Positions 16,918 through 24,975 of a DNA stretch of 64,000 nucleotides are shown here, piece after piece. Made by a program: the position numbers and the translations under genes. The stretch is from Halothiobacillus sp045689735 (lineage in GTDB: Bacteria > Pseudomonadota > Gammaproteobacteria > Halothiobacillales > Halothiobacillaceae), in assembly GCF_045689735.1 (NCBI RefSeq), contig NZ_CP142685.1, positions 62,001-126,000 on the forward strand. Direction: 5' to 3'. The number at the start of each line of letters is the position of its first letter. Position 1 is the stretch's first letter. The notes below the pieces were generated by a model. The model saw only the letters and a program-made list of their open reading frames with translations. It was not told the origin of the DNA and ran no database searches.

Positions 16918-17964
16918 GTGGATACTGTCGAATCGCATGATCCCGCACCGCTGTTGCCGGCTTTTTGCACGCCGCGAATCGTGCTGGCGACCTTGCTGCT
17001 CGCATTTGGTGTGGCGCTGTTGCTTGCGATTGCACCGGGCATGACCGAAGACCGCTGGCTGCGGTTCGGCACGGTGTCTTGGTTTATGTCCTGGGTCAGC
17101 GTGTTGACCATCAGCGCCCTCTGCGCCCTGCAACGCCCCTTGCAGCGCCTGCGGCCGTTGGCGCTGTCGAGCGTGGTGCTCGGCATCCTGCTCGTGATGA
17201 CGGCGTTCATCAGTGTGCTGGCGTATATCACCCTCACGCATCTGGGCTGGTTGACGAGCGATGCCCTGCCGGTATTCGTGCTGCATAACCTCACCATCGC
17301 GCTGGTGGTCGGTGGCATGGGGATCTGGATTTTCTCGCTGCATTGGGCGAGTTCGCGCCGACTGGGCGCGCAAAGCAAGGCCGAACTTGATGCGCTGCAT
17401 GCCCGCATCCGGCCGCATTTCCTGTTCAATAGCCTCAATACGGTGGCGGCGCTGATCGAGACCGATCCCAAGGCGGCAGAAGCGGCGGTGCTCGATCTGG
17501 CGTCGGTTTTTCGGGCGGCGCTGCACACCGGCGATGTATCCACGCTCGCGGAGGAAGTCATCCTCGCGCGGCGTTATCTGGCGCTCGAACACTGGCGGCT
17601 CGGGGACCGGTTGATCCTGAACTGGCCGCCGCCGCCCGAGCCGCTGCCCCGCGTGACCGTGCCGGTGCTGACCTTGCAGCCGTTACTGGAAAATGCCATC
17701 CGTTATGCGGTCGAACGGCGAACCGAGCCGACGACGGTGACGGTTCGTTGCGAACTCGGTCAGCGTTCGGTGAGTATTCTGATCGAGAATCCGCTGGCAG
17801 CCGATGACTTGCCCGCTTCCCCCGGCAATGGGATTTCGTTGGCAAACATTCGGGATCGGTTGGCGCTGATGTTCGGCGACAAAGCCTGTTTGCGTGCCGG
17901 AGTGGTGGATCAGCAATTCCGCGTCAAATTAGTGTTGCCGATTGCGGTGGAGGGCGCGGCATGA
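16918..17964 (+). CDS. AlgZ/FimS-like sensor histidine kinase (LytS type)
   Basis: A membrane sensor of about 348 residues with four N-terminal hydrophobic segments (about 18-150) and a His_kinase domain of the LytS/YehU class: LHARIRPHFLFNSLNTVAAL contains the phosphoacceptor His, and LTLQPLLENAIRYAVE is the N-box of the ATPase. The ATPase end has GNGISLANIRDRLALMFG. GTG 16918 is chosen because AGGAAGGA lies about 7 nt upstream; the open frame back to 16687 overlaps the argH promoter region. The stop overlaps the regulator start by 4 bp. In Pseudomonas AlgZ/FimS with AlgR controls alginate, twitching and the fimU-pilVWXY1Y2E operon; a minor-pilin operon lies 11 kb away here. Confidence 0.85.
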   Translation: MDTVESHDPAPLLPAFCTPRIVLATLLLAFGVALLLAIAPGMTEDRWLRFGTVSWFMSWVSVLTISALCALQRPLQRLRPLALSSVVLGILLVMTAFISVLAYITLTHLGWLTSDALPVFVLHNLTIALVVGGMGIWIFSLHWASSRRLGAQSKAELDALHARIRPHFLFNSLNTVAALIETDPKAAEAAVLDLASVFRAALHTGDVSTLAEEVILARRYLALEHWRLGDRLILNWPPPPEPLPRVTVPVLTLQPLLENAIRYAVERRTEPTTVTVRCELGQRSVSILIENPLAADDLPASPGNGISLANIRDRLALMFGDKACLRAGVVDQQFRVKLVLPIAVEGAA

Positions 17965-18674
17965 AGGCGTTGATCGTCGATGATGAACCGCTGGCGCGGG
18001 CACGGTTGCGGCGCCTGCTGGCGGTTGACCCGACGGTCGTCGTCGTTGGAGAGGCCGGCAATACCCGGGCGGCGGAAACCTTGCTGGCCGCCGATCCAGA
18101 TCTGGTGCTGCTCGATATCGATATGCCCGGCGAAAACGGCCTCGCCTTTGCCCGCCGTTTACGCGAGCGCCCCGTCCCCCCCGCCATCATCTTTACGACG
18201 GCGCATCCCCAGCACGCGCTGGATGCCTTTGCTTCCAGCCCGGTGGATTATTTGCTCAAACCCATCGAGGCTGAACGCTTGCTGGCCGCATTGCAGCGCG
18301 CCCGCCAGCCGACTCGGGCGCAGCAGGAGCAAGAACCCCGGCTCACCCTGCATATTGGGCGACAGACCCGGCAACTGGCGGCCGCCGAACTGATCGCGGT
18401 GTTGAGTGAGGATAAATACACCCGCGTGATTTATGTCGGTGGCGAGGCGCTGATCGAGCAGTCGCTCAAAGAACTCGAAACCCGGTTTGCCGCCTACCTC
18501 ATTCGCCTACACCGGCACAGCCTGGTGCACCGTGGACGGATTCGGGCACTGGAACGCGGGGCGGATGGACAGCACCGCGCCCGCATTGACGGGTTGGATT
18601 CTCCGCTGTTGATCAGCCGCCGCTGCCTGCCGGAGGTGCGCGCGGCCTTTGCCGGCACCCTCGCAGCGGAGTGA
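17961..18674 (+). CDS. AlgR-like LytTR response regulator
   Basis: A 237-residue regulator: receiver domain (about 1-120) with VDDEPLARARLRRLL, phosphoacceptor Asp in LVLLDIDMPGENGL, Thr in IIFTTAHPQHALDAF and Lys in DYLLKPIEAERL, followed by a LytTR DNA-binding domain (ELIAVLSEDKYTRVIY, LIEQSLKELETRFAAYLIRLHRHSLVH). This is the AlgR/LytR architecture. It is translationally coupled to the sensor gene. In many gammaproteobacteria algR is followed directly by hemC; here the next gene is a DsrE-like protein on the other strand. Confidence 0.88.
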   Translation: MKALIVDDEPLARARLRRLLAVDPTVVVVGEAGNTRAAETLLAADPDLVLLDIDMPGENGLAFARRLRERPVPPAIIFTTAHPQHALDAFASSPVDYLLKPIEAERLLAALQRARQPTRAQQEQEPRLTLHIGRQTRQLAAAELIAVLSEDKYTRVIYVGGEALIEQSLKELETRFAAYLIRLHRHSLVHRGRIRALERGADGQHRARIDGLDSPLLISRRCLPEVRAAFAGTLAAE

Positions 18675-18735
18675 GCCCTACGCCCGGCTGCGCCTTGGTT
18701 CCTTGTGGGGAGCGCCGATTGGCTGCGCGTTTGGG

Positions 18736-19281
18736 TTACGGTTTATCCAGAAAGTACCCGGCCACCGCCAGATCGTGCACGCGCACGATGCCGGCCGGAA
18801 CCACCCGTGCGGCGGGCACGAGGGTTGGGGCGCGACCGAGCGCCATAGTGGTGTGCGTCAAGGCGTTGCCGCAAGCGGAAAAACGCACGCCTTCTTTGGC
18901 GAGCTTGGCAATCAGGGGCATCAAGGGATTGTTGTCGGCCAGCAGCAGCGAAATTCCGGGGCCGAAGGCAACGATTTCAATATCGACCTTGCCCTTGGGA
19001 TATTGCCCGAGAATGTGCTCGGCGACATGCAGCACCATGCCGCGCCGATCGGCACCGGGGCTGGAGAGTTGCAGCGCGTATCGCGCCTCGGCATTCGGAG
19101 TTTGCGCCTTCGCCGCTGCGACGGATTCCGCCTGCGGATAGTGTGCGGCGGCGATCAATTCCGCGACATGCGCTTTTTCCTGCTGCATGGCGGCGGCGCC
19201 CGGGGCGCCCAGTTCGTTGGCATAGGCAGCGGGCGCGAGGCTGAGCGCGCCCAGCAGTACGGGGAGGATGAGGCGGTGCAT
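18736..19281 (-). CDS. Exported DsrE-family protein
   Basis: A 181-residue protein with a clear signal peptide (MHRLILPVLLGALSLAPAAYA). The mature part has a DsrE/DsrF-like fold: KVDIEIVAFGPGISLLLADN, then LAKEGVRFSACGNALTHT with a conserved Cys in the position used by DsrE-type sulfur carriers. ATG 19281 has AGGAG about 7 nt upstream. Periplasmic DsrE-like proteins occur in sulfur-oxidising bacteria and elsewhere; sulfur transfer is an inference. An exported rhodanese is two genes upstream. Confidence 0.78.
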   Translation of the reverse strand: MHRLILPVLLGALSLAPAAYANELGAPGAAAMQQEKAHVAELIAAAHYPQAESVAAAKAQTPNAEARYALQLSSPGADRRGMVLHVAEHILGQYPKGKVDIEIVAFGPGISLLLADNNPLMPLIAKLAKEGVRFSACGNALTHTTMALGRAPTLVPAARVVPAGIVRVHDLAVAGYFLDKP

Positions 19282-19491
19282 CGTCGATCTCCTGGCTGAT
19301 GTAGGGACTGATGTGTCGGCTGAAACCGATCGCGTTCCAGCGTACTGGGGCTGTGTTGATAGTCAAGCAAATTGAATGAAGCGGGCACTCTTCCGGCTTA
19401 CGGGGCGTGTGTATTCCCCCGATGGCGCGGGGGATGGGTGACCTGCGCGGGCGCTGTAAAGAACACGCCCCCGGCTCGCCGTCATGCGGCA

Positions 19492-20316
19492 TCAACTCCA
19501 GCGCGTCGCGTCGCGCCAGGCATCCAGCAATTCCGGAGAAACGGCGGCCAAGGCTGATCGCGGGGCAAGATCGAGGATCGCGCCGGGCGTATCGTTCGCG
19601 CCGCTTAGGAGGGCGGATACCGCGCCGGCTTCAAAAGCAATCAATTGCCCGGCCGCATAGTCCCAGAGGCTTTGCTTGCCGTGCAGATAGACCTGCACCC
19701 GCCCGGCGGCGAGCCAGCACCAGTCCAGCGCGACCGAGCCGATCGAGCGCTGCGAACCAAAGGGTGGCTCTGCGGCCAGACCGGCGGCCAGGGATTTGGG
19801 CAGGCGTTTGAAATCGACGGCGGCCAGACAGCGGCTCAGGGGGATTTCGGGCAGGTGGGCGGTGGTCAGGCGCGTGTCGTTCAAGAAGGCACCTTGGCCG
19901 GCTTGCGCATGAAATAGCTCATCGCGGAGCGGATCGTACACCAGCCCGGCAATCACTCGCCCCCGCGCGAAGAGCGCCAGCGTGAGCGAAAACACCGGGA
20001 ACCCCGCGCGAAAATTACTGGTGCCATCTAGGGGATCGACCACCCACAATCCGCGGTTACCGGCGATACAGTCCTGCCAGGCGGCGGCTTGCGCCTCGGG
20101 CGTCATTTCCTCACCCAGAAATCCGATGTCAGGAAAAGCCCTAGCCAGCCAGGCGCGCATGGCGTGCTGGACGGCGAGATCGACGGCAGTCACCCAACTG
20201 CCATCTGCTTTCAACTCGGCCGAACTGCCGCCCGGCTTGAGATGGGTTTGACCGATGTCCCGCATAGCGGCGCGGGTCTGTTGCCAGTCGGCAGGCGTAA
20301 GGACGGAGGTAATCAT
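19492..20316 (-). CDS. Inositol monophosphatase family protein
   Basis: A Mg2+/Li+-sensitive phosphatase-fold protein of 274 residues. Metal-binding motifs are FLGEEMTPEA, WVVDPLDGTSNFRAGFP (the DPxDGT signature) and WDYAAGQLIAFEAG near the C-terminus. Family members dephosphorylate inositol phosphate, fructose-1,6-bisphosphate or PAP (CysQ); the sequence does not decide between these. A CysQ-like PAP phosphatase role would fit the sulfur genes nearby, but this is a guess. ATG 20316 (MITSVLTPADW) is preferred to the upstream frame opening at 20436, which would overlap the rhodanese gene. Confidence 0.85.
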   Translation of the reverse strand: MITSVLTPADWQQTRAAMRDIGQTHLKPGGSSAELKADGSWVTAVDLAVQHAMRAWLARAFPDIGFLGEEMTPEAQAAAWQDCIAGNRGLWVVDPLDGTSNFRAGFPVFSLTLALFARGRVIAGLVYDPLRDELFHAQAGQGAFLNDTRLTTAHLPEIPLSRCLAAVDFKRLPKSLAAGLAAEPPFGSQRSIGSVALDWCWLAAGRVQVYLHGKQSLWDYAAGQLIAFEAGAVSALLSGANDTPGAILDLAPRSALAAVSPELLDAWRDATRWS

Positions 20317-20386
20317 CAGGCGTTGCCCATGCACAGGAAGGCCGCCACCATAACAAGAAGCACGCGCATTCCCTAGTGGGGCAGGG

Positions 20387-21397
20387 CTAGTCCGGATCGA
20401 GCCCGGTAACCGGCAGGCCGTGCGCCAGCCAGGCATACAGCGATCCGGGGTATTCCCGCACCCCGGTCATGCCCAGAATCTCATGCAGGATGAACCAGGC
20501 ACCGGCGGCATATTGGCCGGTGTTGCAATACACAATGGCATTTGCCGCCGGTTGGAGTTGCAGCACCGCAAGCACGCGCGCATTGTTGGCGGCATTCATG
20601 AAGTACCACGCCCCATCGGATGCCCGAAAATACAGCGCTTCGGCGGGTAGGGCGCGGGCGCCCGCAAGACGGCCGAGGCGCGGAATAATCGGGCTCTTCT
20701 CGACCCCGACATATTCGGAGAGGGGGCGAGCGTCCAGGAGTTGGGTGCCCGCCTGTTGCGCGGCTTCGACGGCAGCGGTGTGGACGATCCAATCCGTATG
20801 CACGGGGCGGGCGGTAAAGTGGCTGCTCCGCATCGGCATGATGGTATCCACCGTGACCGGATAGCCCGCTTGAATCCAGGCGTGCAGGCCACCGTTCAGA
20901 ATGGCCACCTGATCCTGCGGCACCCCGTAAACACGCAGCTCCAGCGCGAGATAGGCGGCTTCCTGGAGCGAGGCGGCGTCATCGCCGGTGGGGGTGATCA
21001 CGATCGGCCGGTTGGCATGCACATCCGCCTGTTGCATCAACCGGGTAAAACGAGCGGCATCAGGAAAGACAAACCCCAAGGGATGCCCGTCGAAAGTGCG
21101 CGTGCCACGCAGCGACCAGAAATCGAGCGACCGCGCCCCGGCGATGAAGCCGCCGACTTGCCGTAACACCGGTTTATGACCTTGCGCCGTCGTCCAAACG
21201 GGCGGGGTGCTCAGTGAATCCGTATCCTCGCGCACATCGACGATTTGCACGCTCGACAGATGATCGTGCAGCCATGCGGCCGAAACCAGCGCCCCGGGCA
21301 GGATGCCCGCTTGGCTTGGCGCACTCCAGCCGCAGAGAACAGCGAACAGCAGGGGGAGCCGGTGCGCACCAAAGAACCGCGTTTGAATCCAGCGCAT
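20387..21397 (-). CDS. Exported two-domain rhodanese (sulfurtransferase)
   Basis: A 336-residue protein with a signal peptide (RLPLLFAVLCGWSAPSQAG) and two rhodanese domains. The N-terminal domain (WLHDHLSSVQIVDVRED) lacks the active Cys in its loop (VITPTGDDAAS). The C-terminal domain (GTQLLDARPLSEYVG) has the catalytic loop IVYCNTGQYAAG with Cys. This inactive-active tandem is the thiosulfate/3-mercaptopyruvate sulfurtransferase layout. ATG 21397 has AGGAGGG 7 nt ahead; the frame is open to 21535 without a better start. Periplasmic location suggests thiosulfate or cyanide chemistry outside the cytoplasm. Confidence 0.88.
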   Translation of the reverse strand: MRWIQTRFFGAHRLPLLFAVLCGWSAPSQAGILPGALVSAAWLHDHLSSVQIVDVREDTDSLSTPPVWTTAQGHKPVLRQVGGFIAGARSLDFWSLRGTRTFDGHPLGFVFPDAARFTRLMQQADVHANRPIVITPTGDDAASLQEAAYLALELRVYGVPQDQVAILNGGLHAWIQAGYPVTVDTIMPMRSSHFTARPVHTDWIVHTAAVEAAQQAGTQLLDARPLSEYVGVEKSPIIPRLGRLAGARALPAEALYFRASDGAWYFMNAANNARVLAVLQLQPAANAIVYCNTGQYAAGAWFILHEILGMTGVREYPGSLYAWLAHGLPVTGLDPD

Positions 21398-21570
21398 ACC
21401 CTCGCCCTCCTGTCCCGAGCCTGATATTGATGGCTCCGTTGATACGCGGACAGGCGAGGCGTCGCAAGCAGAAAAATTATGGGCGATGATCGAGTGCGTG
21501 AATGTGAAAATTTCAGTGAGTACTGAATCGTGCAACCTGCTTGATGCGCGGATCGATAATCAGGTTCCGG

Positions 21571-21879
21571 CTAACCCGCTGCTTGCGCGGGGAGTGCATC
21601 CAAGACGAGGATGGATGAGTGGGACGGATGCCGAGGACAATCGCGCGCCACGCAGGCGACACCCTGTGCACACGCCTGGGCGCAGGCCAGCAATACCAGC
21701 AGGCGAGCCAGTCGTGCCTCGGCGCCGGGACTTTTATCGATCAAGACGGCGCTCGAAAGCCGCCCTTGGCGAATCTGTTGATCCAGCATCTCGGCAGTCA
21801 TGCGGGCGATTTGTCGCCCATCTGCGTTATAAACGGCCACAGATGCGGTGGCCGCCTGGCCTTGCCATTCCAGTCGCAT
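21571..21879 (-). CDS. Small protein of unknown function, probably Fur-regulated
   Basis: A 102-residue protein I do not recognise. The N-terminal half looks like a small beta-rich fold (MRLEWQGQAATASVAVYNAD) followed by ARMTAEMLDQQIRQGRLSSA; the second half has a short hydrophobic run with Cys (LLVLLACAQACAQGVACVAR). There is no signal peptide at the N-terminus. A strong GGAGGG lies 6 nt before ATG 21879, and a Fur-box match lies 80-100 bp upstream. These two signals are why I call it a real gene despite the lack of family. It may help in iron metabolism; no more can be said. Confidence 0.6.
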   Translation of the reverse strand: MRLEWQGQAATASVAVYNADGRQIARMTAEMLDQQIRQGRLSSAVLIDKSPGAEARLARLLVLLACAQACAQGVACVARDCPRHPSHSSILVLDALPAQAAG

Positions 21880-21959
21880 CGGAAACCCTCCGTAAAATCA
21901 GGCGCGGTTGATCGCTCGGTTGATTGCCGTGGCACCGCGCAGTGATGGCGGAACTTTTA

Positions 21960-21978
21960 TTTAATGATAATCGTTCTC
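21960..21978. promoter_or_regulatory. Fur box
   Basis: TTTAATGATAATCGTTCTC matches the 19-bp Fur consensus GATAATGATAATCATTATC at 15 of 19 positions, including AATGATAATCGTT against AATGATAATCATT. It lies in an A+T-rich island in otherwise GC-rich DNA, about 80 bp upstream of the small minus-strand gene starting at 21879. No convincing plus-strand gene begins on the other side, so the small gene is the likely target. Confidence 0.75.
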
Positions 21979-22143
21979 ATTAAATATACAAGTGGGGGTC
22001 TTTGAGTCAATCGCTCTCCGCAAAAGGACGAGGTTTGAAGCGTTCATATCGTGCCCGCCCCGCCTGTGTGGTGCAACCTGGGGTAAACGGCGTGAATTGC
22101 CTCCTCCCCCCCATCAGGGGGCGGGTAGGCGCCTCGGTGTGGG

Positions 22144-22815
22144 TTACAACCAGCCGCGCTCGGCAAACGACACAATCTGCTCGCCGACCACCAGATGATC
22201 GAGCACGCGCACATCGATCAAGTCCAGCGCGGCACACAGTCGCGTGGTGATTTGCCGATCCGCCGCGCTCGGTTCGGCAACGCCCGAGGGGTGATTGTGC
22301 GCCAGAATCACGGCGGCGGCCTGATGGCGCAGCGCCGCCTTGACCACCTCGCGCGGATGCACGCTGGCCTGATCGATGGTGCCGTAAAACAGCCGTTCGA
22401 AGGCGCGCAGGCGATGCTGATTATCCAGAAACAGCACGGCAAACACCTCTTGGCTGCGGTCGCGTAATTCGGCTTGCAGGAAGCGGCGGGTGGCGGCGGG
22501 GGAGTCAATCACGGATTGCGCGGTCATTTCCTCTGCGAGATGCCGCCGTGCGAGTTCGAGCACCGCCTGCAACTGCGCGAATTTGGCCGGCCCCAGGCCG
22601 CGCGCCTCGGAAAACTCCGCTTGCGGTGCCGCGAGTAACCGACGCATCCCACCGAAATGTTGAAGTAAATCCCGCGCCAGATCGACGGCCGAGCAGCCAG
22701 CCACGCCAGTGCGCAGGAAAATGGCTAAGAGCTCTGCATCTGAGAGCGCTTCGGCACCAAATTTGAGTAACCGTTCGCGCGGGCGCTCGTCGGTCGGCCA
22801 GTCCGTGATTGCCAT
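22144..22815 (-). CDS. radC: RadC family JAB/MPN-domain protein
   Basis: A 223-residue RadC/YicR-type protein. An N-terminal helix-hairpin-helix-like part (LSDAELLAIFLRTGVAG, RGLGPAKFAQLQAVLEL) is followed by the MPN domain with the metal motif ILAHNHPSGVAEPSAAD (H-x-H-P-S-G-x8-D) and an upstream Glu in HPREVVKAALRH. Despite its name the family is not proven to act in DNA repair in most species. ATG 22815 (MAITDWPTDERPRERLL) is chosen over the frame opening at 22866 because it starts at the conserved N-terminus. Divergent from the GGDEF gene. Confidence 0.92.
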   Translation of the reverse strand: MAITDWPTDERPRERLLKFGAEALSDAELLAIFLRTGVAGCSAVDLARDLLQHFGGMRRLLAAPQAEFSEARGLGPAKFAQLQAVLELARRHLAEEMTAQSVIDSPAATRRFLQAELRDRSQEVFAVLFLDNQHRLRAFERLFYGTIDQASVHPREVVKAALRHQAAAVILAHNHPSGVAEPSAADRQITTRLCAALDLIDVRVLDHLVVGEQIVSFAERGWL

Positions 22816-22954
22816 CGTGCCTCGTCCCTGGGTCGGTGAATGGGGTGATTTTTGCACAATCCTCAAGGCATTAGGCGGCAGCGTTTCGTGGCGTAGCGCG
22901 ACGGGGTGGTGTATAACTGCGGCCTAATATTATCGAAGCAAGGAGGCGCCCGTG

Positions 22955-23785
22955 ATGCGCGAAGATGCGGATCAGCACCGCCAGTTTTCGCAAATGCTGC
23001 AAACCATGCGGGATCTGGAAATTGAGCTGACGACGGCGATCGAGCATGGCGATGCAATCGAGCAGCAGCTCGTCGAACTCAACGAACAATTGCGCCACGA
23101 AATCCGCCAACGCGAAGAAGTCGAGCGCCAGCTGCACGCCGTGCTGGATATCGTCAACCAGCAAAAATCCGATCTGGAAATTCTGGTTGAATCGCTGGCG
23201 GAGCACGGGGATGAAGTCGATCAACGCTGGATGGCTCGGTATGACGACATCGAGCAGCTCACCCGCCAGGATGGGCTGACGCGGATCGGAAATCGGCGGG
23301 ATTTTGACGAGTACCTGGCGCAGACGATCGCCTTGTGCCGTCGGGAAGGAAAGCCCCTCTCCTTGATCTTTTGTGACATCGATTTTTTCAAACGCTACAA
23401 CGACCGGTATGGCCATTGGGAAGGCGATGCGGCGTTGGTCAAAGTCGCCCAAGCGCTCAAAGACATCTGCCAGCGCCCTTGTGACAAAGCCATGCGCTAC
23501 GGTGGCGAAGAGTTCGCGGTGATTTTGCCGTACACCGATTTGCCGGGGGCGGAAAAAATCGCGCTCGCCTTGCAGCAGAACATCATGGCCAAAAACATTC
23601 CCCATGCGGCATCGCCCTTTGGTGTGGTGACGCTGAGTATCGGTATCGCCACCTTGGCCGCACATCACGGGTTATCGGCGCAGCAACTGGTTGAACAGGC
23701 CGATGACCATTTGTATGCCGCCAAAAACCAGGGGCGCAATCGGGTGATGAGCGATACCCGCGTGGAGGGCGCCCATCATGAGTGA
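22955..23785 (+). CDS. Diguanylate cyclase with coiled-coil stalk (SiaD-like)
   Basis: A soluble protein of about 276 residues: a long N-terminal coiled coil (about 10-105, e.g. EQQLVELNEQLRHEIRQREE) and a C-terminal GGDEF domain with MRYGGEEFAVILPY near 183. An inhibitory RxxD site (RPCD) lies the canonical distance before GGEEF, so product feedback is expected. This architecture matches SiaD of Pseudomonas, whose coiled coil is the docking site for SiaC. AAGGAGG precedes ATG 22955 by about 8 nt (GTG 22952 is an alternative). The last 8 bp overlap the kinase-like gene, making it the first gene of a four-gene operon. Confidence 0.88.
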   Translation: MREDADQHRQFSQMLQTMRDLEIELTTAIEHGDAIEQQLVELNEQLRHEIRQREEVERQLHAVLDIVNQQKSDLEILVESLAEHGDEVDQRWMARYDDIEQLTRQDGLTRIGNRRDFDEYLAQTIALCRREGKPLSLIFCDIDFFKRYNDRYGHWEGDAALVKVAQALKDICQRPCDKAMRYGGEEFAVILPYTDLPGAEKIALALQQNIMAKNIPHAASPFGVVTLSIGIATLAAHHGLSAQQLVEQADDHLYAAKNQGRNRVMSDTRVEGAHHE

Positions 23786-24359
23786 CGGTATGACGACCTA
23801 CACGCACGGCGAATTTTTGGATTTCCCGCCTGGGGGGGAGCGTTTGTCACTCAGTTTTTCGCCCGGTCAATTGCCCCTGCAGCAGCGTTGGCGCAACAAT
23901 GGTCTGTCCGCGGACTTCATGGGCGATTATGTCACGGCCTTCTTCCCGCGCGACGACCATGATCCCGCCACGGGACGACGGCAGTCGGAAATTCAGGGCG
24001 CCGTGAGCTACATCGCCAATGAATTATTGGAAAACGCGATGAAGTATCATGACGCCGCATCCGGTGCGTCGATTAGCATTGAACTGGTGATGACGCCCGA
24101 TCGGGTCACCTTGACCTTGAATAACCGAATCACGGCGGCTCAGGCGGAAGCGTTTCAAGCCTTTATCCATAAATTGGCCGTATCCGACGCGGATACCTTG
24201 TATATGGAGCAACTGGAGTCGAATGCCATGACGGGCTCGTCGTCCGGGCTCGGCTTATTGACGATGGTGAATGATTACGGCGCTGCGTTGGCCTGGCAAT
24301 TGGTACCGCAAGCGTCGGGTGGGGTCGAAGCGTATACCCAGGTCGCACTCACCGTGTAA
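23778..24359 (+). CDS. GHKL/SpoIIAB-like switch protein (SiaB or slr1658-like)
   Basis: A 193-residue protein with a degenerate HATPase fold: IANELLENAMKYHDAASGAS is the N-box with Glu and Asn, and MTGSSSGLGLLTMVNDYG is the G2 loop; the G1 Asp-containing box is not obvious. It resembles the SiaB-family kinase/slr1658-type regulators that phosphorylate a STAS-like partner rather than a classical histidine kinase, as there is no phosphoacceptor His domain. Placed between a diguanylate cyclase and a STAS protein, it is the expected kinase of the switch. ATG 23778 lies inside the end of the cyclase gene, indicating coupling. Confidence 0.78.
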   Translation: MSDGMTTYTHGEFLDFPPGGERLSLSFSPGQLPLQQRWRNNGLSADFMGDYVTAFFPRDDHDPATGRRQSEIQGAVSYIANELLENAMKYHDAASGASISIELVMTPDRVTLTLNNRITAAQAEAFQAFIHKLAVSDADTLYMEQLESNAMTGSSSGLGLLTMVNDYGAALAWQLVPQASGGVEAYTQVALTV

Positions 24360-24412
24360 GCCAACGGCCGTGGTGCCGAGGGACTGACAGGATATTTTTG
24401 AAGGAGTCTGTG

Positions 24413-24757
24413 TTGAATACGATAGAAGGCGAAAATTATGCAGTGTCACTGGATGAACTCCAGGCGCGGCTCAGCATGACGGGCACCCTGCGTTTGAACG
24501 GGCTGGACGAATACGCGCCGGTCAGCGAACTGCTCGGCCGTTTGCTTGAGCTGCCCTCGGTACCGACACTCGATTTGACCTGTTTGGGTTTTTTGAACAG
24601 TTCCGGCATTGCGGTGCTCTCCAAATTCGTCATCGAGGCACGCACCCGCCAAGTGGATGGGCTGACGATCATCGGTTCGGAGACGATTCCCTGGCAAACC
24701 AAGTCGTTGCGTAATTTACAACGATTAATGCCCAGCCTGGTGCTTGCCTGGCAGTGA
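24413..24757 (+). CDS. STAS-domain switch protein (SiaC or slr1659-like)
   Basis: A 114-residue single-domain protein with an anti-anti-sigma-like STAS fold: MTGTLRLNGLDEYAPVSELL, then the key loop LDLTCLGFLNSSGIAVLSKF. NSSG (about residues 62-65) aligns with the DSSG loop phosphorylated in SpoIIAA and with the LNTSS loop of SiaC, so Ser63 or Ser64 is the probable phosphorylation site. TTG 24413 is chosen because AAGGAG lies 6 nt upstream; the frame opens at 24398 but that start has no room for a ribosome-binding site. In the Sia system the unphosphorylated partner activates the cyclase. Confidence 0.78.
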   Translation: MNTIEGENYAVSLDELQARLSMTGTLRLNGLDEYAPVSELLGRLLELPSVPTLDLTCLGFLNSSGIAVLSKFVIEARTRQVDGLTIIGSETIPWQTKSLRNLQRLMPSLVLAWQ

Positions 24758-24758
24758 T

Positions 24759-24975
24759 CGCAGGGGCTTTGCCCCGCGAACCGTGACGGGGTTGGGTGGT
24801 GAACGGCTGGTTTTGCCAGCGAAACTTTAAATCAATCCATCCTTGGGTTGATTCATTAAGCCCTGTCGTGGTGAGCTGACGCCCGATTCGCGTTCAGGCC
24901 TGCGACGGGCTCCGTTCATCAACGACCCGCATCGTTTTCTAGGAATTGCCCCGAGGATTAACTCAAGGATTGCTC
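24759..24975. other. Gap between the STAS and PP2C genes
   Basis: About 217 bp without a convincing gene. A small hairpin (GGGGC-TTT-GCCCC) lies just after the STAS stop at about 24763-24775, without a T-run. The gap is longer than the others in the module, so the phosphatase gene could have its own promoter, but no clear -35/-10 pair is visible. Confidence 0.5.
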
